DNA from: Defluviimonas salinarum
GTDB taxonomy: Bacteria; Pseudomonadota; Alphaproteobacteria; Rhodobacterales; Rhodobacteraceae
DNA length: 64,000 nt
NCBI RefSeq assembly: GCF_026013545.1
Contig: NZ_JAPDOG010000002.1
Span: 124,001 to 188,000, forward strand
Direction: 5' to 3'
A program made the position numbers and the translations under genes. Each line of letters starts with the position of its first letter. The stretch's first letter is position 1. The notes under the pieces were generated by a model. It ran no database searches. It worked only from the letters and a program-made list of their open reading frames with translations, and was not told where the DNA came from. Shown here one piece after another: positions 59,983 through 64,000 of the stretch.

Positions 59983-60516
59983 ATGTCTCGTATTGGCAAG
60001 AAACCCGTAACCGTTCCCGCCGGCGTCACCGCCACGGTGTCGGGTCAGCAGGTTGACATGAAGGGCCCGAAAGGCGCGCTTTCGTTCACCGCGACCGACG
60101 ACGTGACGATCACGCTCGAAGGCAACGAAATCTTGGTGAAGCCGCGCGGCACCTCGAAGCGGGCGCGCCAGCAGTGGGGCATGTCGCGCTCCATGGTGGC
60201 GAACCTCGTCGAAGGCGTGACCAAGGGCTTCAAGAAGGAACTCGAGATCAACGGCGTCGGCTACCGGGCCGCGATGCAGGGCAATGTCCTGAAACTGTCG
60301 CTCGGCTACAGCCACGAGGTGAACTTCGAGGTCCCGCAGGGCGTGACCGTCACGACCCCGAAGCAGACCGAGATCGTCGTTGAGGGGATCGACCCGCAGC
60401 TCGTCGGCCAGGTCGCGGCCAATATCCGCGAATGGCGTGCTCCCGAGCCCTACAAGGGCAAGGGCATCAAGTACAAGAACGAGTTCATCTTCCGCAAGGA
60501 AGGCAAGAAGAAGTAA
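59983..60516 (+). CDS. rplF: 50S ribosomal protein L6
   Basis: The 177-aa protein begins [19 protein letters not shown], repeats the L6 fold twice, and ends with the signature [16 protein letters not shown]. The ATG at 59983 follows AAGGAGG. The frame upstream of it only shadows rpsH. Confidence 0.98.
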   Translation: MSRIGKKPVTVPAGVTATVSGQQVDMKGPKGALSFTATDDVTITLEGNEILVKPRGTSKRARQQWGMSRSMVANLVEGVTKGFKKELEINGVGYRAAMQGNVLKLSLGYSHEVNFEVPQGVTVTTPKQTEIVVEGIDPQLVGQVAANIREWRAPEPYKGKGIKYKNEFIFRKEGKKK

Positions 60517-60527
60517 GGACCGGGACA

Positions 60528-60887
60528 ATGGCAAACAGCAAACGGGAACTGTTCCTCAAGCGCCGCCTGCGCGTCCGGAACAAGCTTCGCAAGATGGCCG
60601 ACGGGCGCGCGCGTCTCTCGGTTCATCGCTCCTCCAAGAACATCAGCGTCCAGCTGATCGACGACGTCAACGGCGTGACGCTCGCCTCGGCCTCCAGCCT
60701 CGAGAAGGATCTGGGTGTCGTCGGCAAGAACAACGTCGAAGCGGCGAAGAAGATCGGCGCGGCGATCGCCGAGCGGGCGAAGAAGGCCGGCGTCGAAGCC
60801 TGCTACTTCGACCGTGGCGGCTTCCTGTTCCACGGGAAGATCAAGGCGCTCGCCGACGCGGCCCGCGAAGGCGGACTGAAGTTCTGA
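60528..60887 (+). CDS. rplR: 50S ribosomal protein L18
   Basis: The 119-aa protein has [35 protein letters not shown] and ends [29 protein letters not shown], the L18 core that binds 5S rRNA. A 123-bp spacer with two tandem hairpins separates it from rpsE, while other neighbours in the cluster are close. Confidence 0.97.
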   Translation: MANSKRELFLKRRLRVRNKLRKMADGRARLSVHRSSKNISVQLIDDVNGVTLASASSLEKDLGVVGKNNVEAAKKIGAAIAERAKKAGVEACYFDRGGFLFHGKIKALADAAREGGLKF

Positions 60888-60893
60888 TAATGC

Positions 60894-60957
60894 GGGTGGC
60901 GCCTTCCGTTACGGACGCGCCACCCCGATGATCCGGGCCCCCGATCCGGTCGGGGGC
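60894..60957 (+). promoter_or_regulatory. Two tandem hairpins in the rplR-rpsE spacer
   Basis: Hairpin 1 has arms GGGTGGCGC (60894-60902) and GCGCCACCC (60917-60925), with an inner TCCG/CGGA stem. Hairpin 2 has arms GCCCCCGA (60937-60944) and TCGGGGGC (60950-60957). Neither has a T-run. They may attenuate transcription, guide RNA processing, or serve protein-binding autoregulation. Confidence 0.5.
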
Positions 60958-61010
60958 ACCTGGATTGGACCTAACGGCGCCATGCCGCGCCATCACGGAA
61001 GGAATGCCTT

Positions 61011-61568
61011 ATGGCAGAGAGAGAACAGCGCCGGGATCGCCGCGAACGCGAGGAAACCCCGGAATTCGCCGATCGCCTTGTTGCGATCAACCGCGTGTCG
61101 AAGACGGTGAAGGGCGGCAAGCGCTTCGGTTTCGCAGCACTCGTGGTGGTCGGTGACCAGCGCGGCCGCGTCGGCTTCGGCAAGGGCAAGGCCAAGGAAG
61201 TGCCGGAAGCGATCCGCAAGGCGACCGAACAGGCGAAGCGTTCGCTCGTTCGCGTGCCGCTGCGCGATGGCCGCACGCTGCACCACGACATCGAGGGCCG
61301 TCACGGCGCCGGCAGGGTTGTGATGCGGACGGCTCCGGCCGGTACCGGGATCATCGCCGGCGGCCCGATGCGCGCCGTGTTCGAGATGCTCGGTGTCGCG
61401 GATGTCGTCGCCAAGTCGCTCGGCTCGCAGAACCCCTACAACATGATCCGCGCCACGATCGACGGTCTGAAGCAGGAAGCGAGCCCCCGCATGGTCGCGC
61501 AGCGTCGCGGCAAGAAGGTCGGCGACATCCTGAAGAAGCCGGAAGCCGCCGAAGCGGCCGAAGCGTAA
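61011..61568 (+). CDS. rpsE: 30S ribosomal protein S5
   Basis: The 185-aa protein has [51 protein letters not shown] and [24 protein letters not shown] (shown in part), the S5 signature. It supports decoding accuracy. Short charged tails lie at both ends. rpmD follows after 12 bp. Confidence 0.98.
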   Translation: MAEREQRRDRREREETPEFADRLVAINRVSKTVKGGKRFGFAALVVVGDQRGRVGFGKGKAKEVPEAIRKATEQAKRSLVRVPLRDGRTLHHDIEGRHGAGRVVMRTAPAGTGIIAGGPMRAVFEMLGVADVVAKSLGSQNPYNMIRATIDGLKQEASPRMVAQRRGKKVGDILKKPEAAEAAEA

Positions 61569-61580
61569 GGAGACCGGACC

Positions 61581-61772
61581 ATGGCCAAGAAAACCATCGT
61601 CGTGAAGCAGATCGCCTCGCCCGCCCGCCGTCCCGCCGTCCAGGCCGCGACGCTCAAAGGGCTCGGCCTCGGCAAGATCAACCGCACCCGCGAGCTCGAG
61701 GACACGCCCTCGGTGCGCGGCATGGTCAACAAGATCCCGCATCTCGTGACCATCGTCGAAGAGCGCGGCTGA
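61581..61772 (+). CDS. rpmD: 50S ribosomal protein L30
   Basis: The 63-aa protein has [46 protein letters not shown], the L30 pattern. It is the last gene before a strong terminator. rplO, which usually follows directly, lies nearly 2 kb further on. Confidence 0.97.
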   Translation: MAKKTIVVKQIASPARRPAVQAATLKGLGLGKINRTRELEDTPSVRGMVNKIPHLVTIVEERG

Positions 61773-61800
61773 CCTCTCGAAATCCTCGGAGGAGGATTGG

Positions 61801-61829
61801 AACGCCCCGGGAAACCGGGGCGTTTTTTT
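61801..61829 (+). terminator. Strong intrinsic terminator after rpmD
   Basis: Arms AACGCCCCGG (61801-61810) and CCGGGGCGTT (61815-61824) enclose a GAAA tetraloop (GNRA type) and run into seven T residues ending at 61829. It separates rpmD from the inserted genes. Confidence 0.9.
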
Positions 61830-62008
61830 ATTGGCTGCGACTTGAACAAATGCATGTCGAGGCCCGACGTGTCCGTCGAAACGGCACGCTCCCCGAAAAC
61901 TTCAATTCCACCGTTGTACCTGCGGACGTGCCGGCAACCGATGGGAAGCCCGAGGTTCGGATTCCAAGGTAAGATCGGCGGCACCATCGGTACGGGAGGG
62001 AAATCGCC

Positions 62009-62491
62009 ATGACGTCGACGCCACCATTCGCCGGCGGCTGCCTTTGCGGCGCTATACGGTATGAAATCAGCGCCCCACCATATGATCCGCACTACTGCCA
62101 CTGCCGTTCATGTCAGAAAGCCGCCGGCGCGCCGGCAATTGCGGGCGCCTTTATTGCGCGAACCGAGTTTCGGATCATCCGCGGCAAGCCCCGGTACTTT
62201 CGGTCGTCGGCCGTGGCGGAGCGAGGTTTCTGCAAGGATTGCGGCACGTATCTCATTTACCGACCGCTTATCGCGGAATGGTCGAACTGGATGATCATCA
62301 CGATTGCATGCCTCGATCATCCGGAGGAGCTTTCCCCCCGGCGACATTATGGAAGCGAGAGCCGGATTCCGTGGTTCGACCCGCAGGGCGAGCTTCCGCA
62401 TGAGAAGTACGAAGATAATTTCATTGACATTCTCTCAGACGGAAGCCCTGACGAACGGAAGGCGATCCTGGAGCGCTTCGGCGCTCCGTAA
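62009..62491 (+). CDS. GFA-family (glutathione-dependent formaldehyde-activating fold) protein, first copy
   Basis: The 160-aa protein has the full GFA zinc pattern: GGCLCGAIRYEI with two Cys, YCHCRSCQKAAGAP with three, and FCKDCGTYLIY with two. The fold (Mss4-like) binds two zincs. Founding members act on S-hydroxymethyl-glutathione, but most family members have unknown activities. It carries a GGGAGGG ribosome site seven bases before the ATG. It lies between the ribosomal genes rpmD and rplO, after a terminator, so it is its own unit. Confidence 0.85.
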   Translation: MTSTPPFAGGCLCGAIRYEISAPPYDPHYCHCRSCQKAAGAPAIAGAFIARTEFRIIRGKPRYFRSSAVAERGFCKDCGTYLIYRPLIAEWSNWMIITIACLDHPEELSPRRHYGSESRIPWFDPQGELPHEKYEDNFIDILSDGSPDERKAILERFGAP

Positions 62492-62716
62492 GCTGGGCTT
62501 ATCGCCGGACCAACACGCATGTCCCGCATCAGTGCGATCCCACGACACCATCTGCGACACGCGGAACCCGCACCGCCACGGCTTCCGATTGAGCCAATTT
62601 GCTCTGCGACATGCATTGCGCCGGACGCAATGCGGCCCTTCGGGATTGTCTGTAGCCGACCCGGCGTCGGCGGCCTATGCATGCGGTAACGCAAACAGGC
62701 CACAGAAAGTACTCTC

Positions 62717-62866
62717 ATGCTTACCCTTTCCCAAACGCCCGGGCTGATCGCGGACACGCTCCGCCTCGTCCGCGAAACGCTCGGCCGCCTCAATGCGGTC
62801 ACGCTTGCCGAGCCGGCCCCGTACTGGACCGACTACCTGCGCGAAGACCAGAAGCGCGGCTATTGA
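62717..62866 (+). CDS. Candidate small protein of 49 aa
   Basis: An ATG-to-TGA frame encodes MLTLSQTPGLIADTLRLVR..., an amphipathic N-terminal helix, ending TDYLREDQKRGY with a charged tail. GC-rich third positions look like real coding sequence here. A weak AGAAAG site and a perfect GCATTGCG/CGCAATGC hairpin (62613-62633) lie upstream, and a terminator starts 25 bases after the stop. I do not recognise a family. There is no signal peptide. The frame could be chance, but the flanking leader-terminator layout makes a real gene more likely than not. Confidence 0.5.
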   Translation: MLTLSQTPGLIADTLRLVRETLGRLNAVTLAEPAPYWTDYLREDQKRGY

Positions 62867-62891
62867 GCCGACCGTCCCGCGCAGGAGAAAC

Positions 62892-62917
62892 ACGCCCCGG
62901 CTTGTCCGGGGCGTTTC
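62892..62917 (+). terminator. Terminator after the 49-aa ORF
   Basis: Arms ACGCCCCGG (62892-62900) and CCGGGGCGT (62906-62914) with a 5-nt loop are followed by TTT. The stem is nearly identical to the rpmD terminator stem (ACGCCCCGG). Confidence 0.7.
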
Positions 62918-63070
62918 CGTTCGGGGCGGCTAAGGACGACACCCGATGATTTTCCTGAAGGATTTCTCGTAGACCCCGGTGCTGTGCTAGACTTGCGCCC
63001 TTCTACGGTGCACCGTTCTGGTGGTTACGGAGCATATCCGTCACACCAGAGCGATTCTCAGGGGGGAACC

Positions 63071-63511
63071 ATGTCTCAACATTATTCCGGCGGCTGCGAA
63101 CATCATCCCGTGCGTGTTTCGGCCGAACCGATCGACAATCACGAATGCCATTGCAATGTCTGCAAGAAGGTCACCGGGCAGCACACGACCCATGTGGCGT
63201 TCTTCAACCACGGCGACATCAAGACCGACAACGAGGCGGCGATGAAGCGCGTGCCGTTCAACGCCGACAACCCCAACGGCCCCCTCGAGATCTGCCTGTG
63301 CGAGAAGTGCAACGCGGTGCTGATGCTCGACGACAAGCAAAAGCGCATCCGCGTCGCGGTGCCGAATGTGATGGGCTACGACGACGCGAAGTTCCCGAAG
63401 GCGAGCTACCACGCGTTCTGGGACGAGTCGAAAGGCTACCCGAAGCCCGATGACGGCCGCCCGGTCTACGAGGGGCTTCAGCCCAGCTTCGTTTGGCCGA
63501 AGGGGGCATGA
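63071..63511 (+). CDS. GFA-family-like protein, second, divergent copy
   Basis: The 146-aa protein starts SQHYSGGCEHHPVRVS. It retains HECHCNVCKKVTG and CLCEKCNAVLML, so the zinc-binding CxxC groups are present, but the first motif lacks the second Cys (GGCEHH instead of GGCxCG). It is a GFA relative with a likely altered metal site. The ATG at 63071 has a strong GGGGGGAA site. It is 0.6 kb from the first GFA gene and not close in sequence to it. Confidence 0.75.
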   Translation: MSQHYSGGCEHHPVRVSAEPIDNHECHCNVCKKVTGQHTTHVAFFNHGDIKTDNEAAMKRVPFNADNPNGPLEICLCEKCNAVLMLDDKQKRIRVAVPNVMGYDDAKFPKASYHAFWDESKGYPKPDDGRPVYEGLQPSFVWPKGA

Positions 63512-63539
63512 GCCACCTCGCACTCGCAACATAGACAAG

Positions 63540-63571
63540 GGACGCCGCGTGGCATCATGCTCGCGGCGTCC
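63540..63571 (+). terminator. Hairpin after the second GFA-like gene
   Basis: Perfect 10-bp arms GGACGCCGCG (63540-63549) and CGCGGCGTCC (63562-63571) enclose a 12-nt loop, 28 bases past the stop codon. It is a probable terminator without a T-run. Confidence 0.55.
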
Positions 63572-63601
63572 TCGCCTGCCGGCGGCCCGTGGAGGCAAGT
63601 C

Positions 63602-63630
63602 TTGCATCGCGGCATCTTCCCGTCTATACG
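63602..63630 (+). promoter_or_regulatory. Sigma70-type promoter upstream of rplO
   Basis: TTGCAT (63602-63607) and TATACG (63625-63630) are exactly 17 bp apart, 96 bases before the rplO start. It restores transcription of the distal spc genes after the inserted segment. Confidence 0.6.
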
Positions 63631-63726
63631 CCCCCGGTGGTCCATCCGGACCCGATTCACCAATCAAGAAATGCCGTGTGGCCCCATCCGTCGCTGGCGG
63701 GGCTCTTCCGGCCAAGGAGAAGCGAC

Positions 63727-64000
63727 ATGAAACTGAATGAACTCCGGGACAATCCCGGCGCCGCCAAGAAATCCAAGCGCGTCGCGCGCGGCCCGGGCTC
63801 GGGCAAGGGCAAGACCGCCGGTCGCGGCATCAAGGGTCAGAAATCCCGTTCGGGCGTGGCCATCGGCGGCTATGAAGGCGGCCAGATGCCGCTCTACCGG
63901 CGCCTGCCGAAGCGCGGCTTCACCAAGCCGAACGCCAAATCCTTCGCCGTGGTCAACCTCGGCCAGCTCCAGGCCTTCGTCGATGCCGGCAAGCTCGACG
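63727..64000 (+). CDS. rplO: 50S ribosomal protein L15, 3' end outside window
   Basis: The frame starts at the ATG at 63727, behind an AAGGAGAAG ribosome site, and runs off the window end. It reads [43 protein letters not shown], then [19 protein letters not shown], the L15 N-terminus. About 91 residues are visible of an expected ~150. It would normally follow rpmD directly. Confidence 0.97.
   Translation, partial: MKLNELRDNPGAAKKSKRVARGPGSGKGKTAGRGIKGQKSRSGVAIGGYEGGQMPLYRRLPKRGFTKPNAKSFAVVNLGQLQAFVDAGKLD

Noticed and set aside
58344-60035. A 563-codon minus-strand frame across rplX-rpsH
   Set aside because: It is antisense to five ribosomal genes and has no recognisable domain.

Overview
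The window is a GC-rich alphaproteobacterial chromosome segment, almost certainly from the Rhodobacteraceae (Rhodobacterales). Supporting signs are the ChvI/ChvG-HprK-RapZ-EIIA-HPr cluster next to pckA, the tandem peptide deformylases before fmt, the rnc-era-DUF1491-recO block, the Hint-domain protein and the DUF6473 protein. Genes are tightly packed, with many 1-8 bp start/stop overlaps. I see no rRNA, tRNA, CRISPR array, transposase or prophage gene.

Layout. 1-12.4 kb: the end of a Hint-domain protein, cell-wall enzymes (lytic transglycosylase, L,D-transpeptidase), a glutathionyl-hydroquinone reductase, a PatB-type C-S lyase, two deformylases (the second missing catalytic residues) and fmt, a TRIC-type channel, rnhA, a methyltransferase, ispH and a NYN-domain protein. 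12.4-22.1 kb: folK, rpoZ, the RelA/SpoT homologue, a DUF2062 protein, pdxJ, a quinone oxidoreductase, acpS, lepB, rnc, era, DUF1491 and recO. 22.1-28.2 kb: a META lipoprotein, an MFS transporter, an acyl-CoA dehydrogenase, a TSUP permease and pckA.

28.5-33.9 kb: chvI-chvG-hprK-rapZ-EIIA(Man)-HPr form one overlapping run. It joins envelope-stress two-component signalling to a regulatory phosphotransfer system that has no sugar permease in view, and an acyltransferase follows. 33.9-47.2 kb: hydroxybutyryl-CoA dehydrogenase, DUF6473, a SoxC-like sulfite dehydrogenase with its cytochrome, etfBA, a VOC protein, a cobalamin adenosyltransferase, an SDR enzyme, an SH3 protein, parC, a DUF898 membrane protein and an M48 protease. 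47.2-50.3 kb: a secreted-protein gene broken by an in-frame amber codon, a cytochrome P450 and a lipoprotein.

50.4-64 kb: tuf followed by the S10 and spc ribosomal clusters, up to the start of rplO. This cluster is interrupted twice. Between rplP and rpmC sits a secreted, degenerate GT51-transglycosylase-like gene of clearly lower GC. Between rpmD and rplO sit two GFA-family genes and a 49-codon ORF. Each interruption starts with a strong GNRA-loop terminator and ends with a readable -35/-10 promoter, so the ribosomal genes appear to be re-partitioned into at least three transcription units. A short intergenic repeat family (four copies, two subtypes) is also scattered through the first 27 kb.
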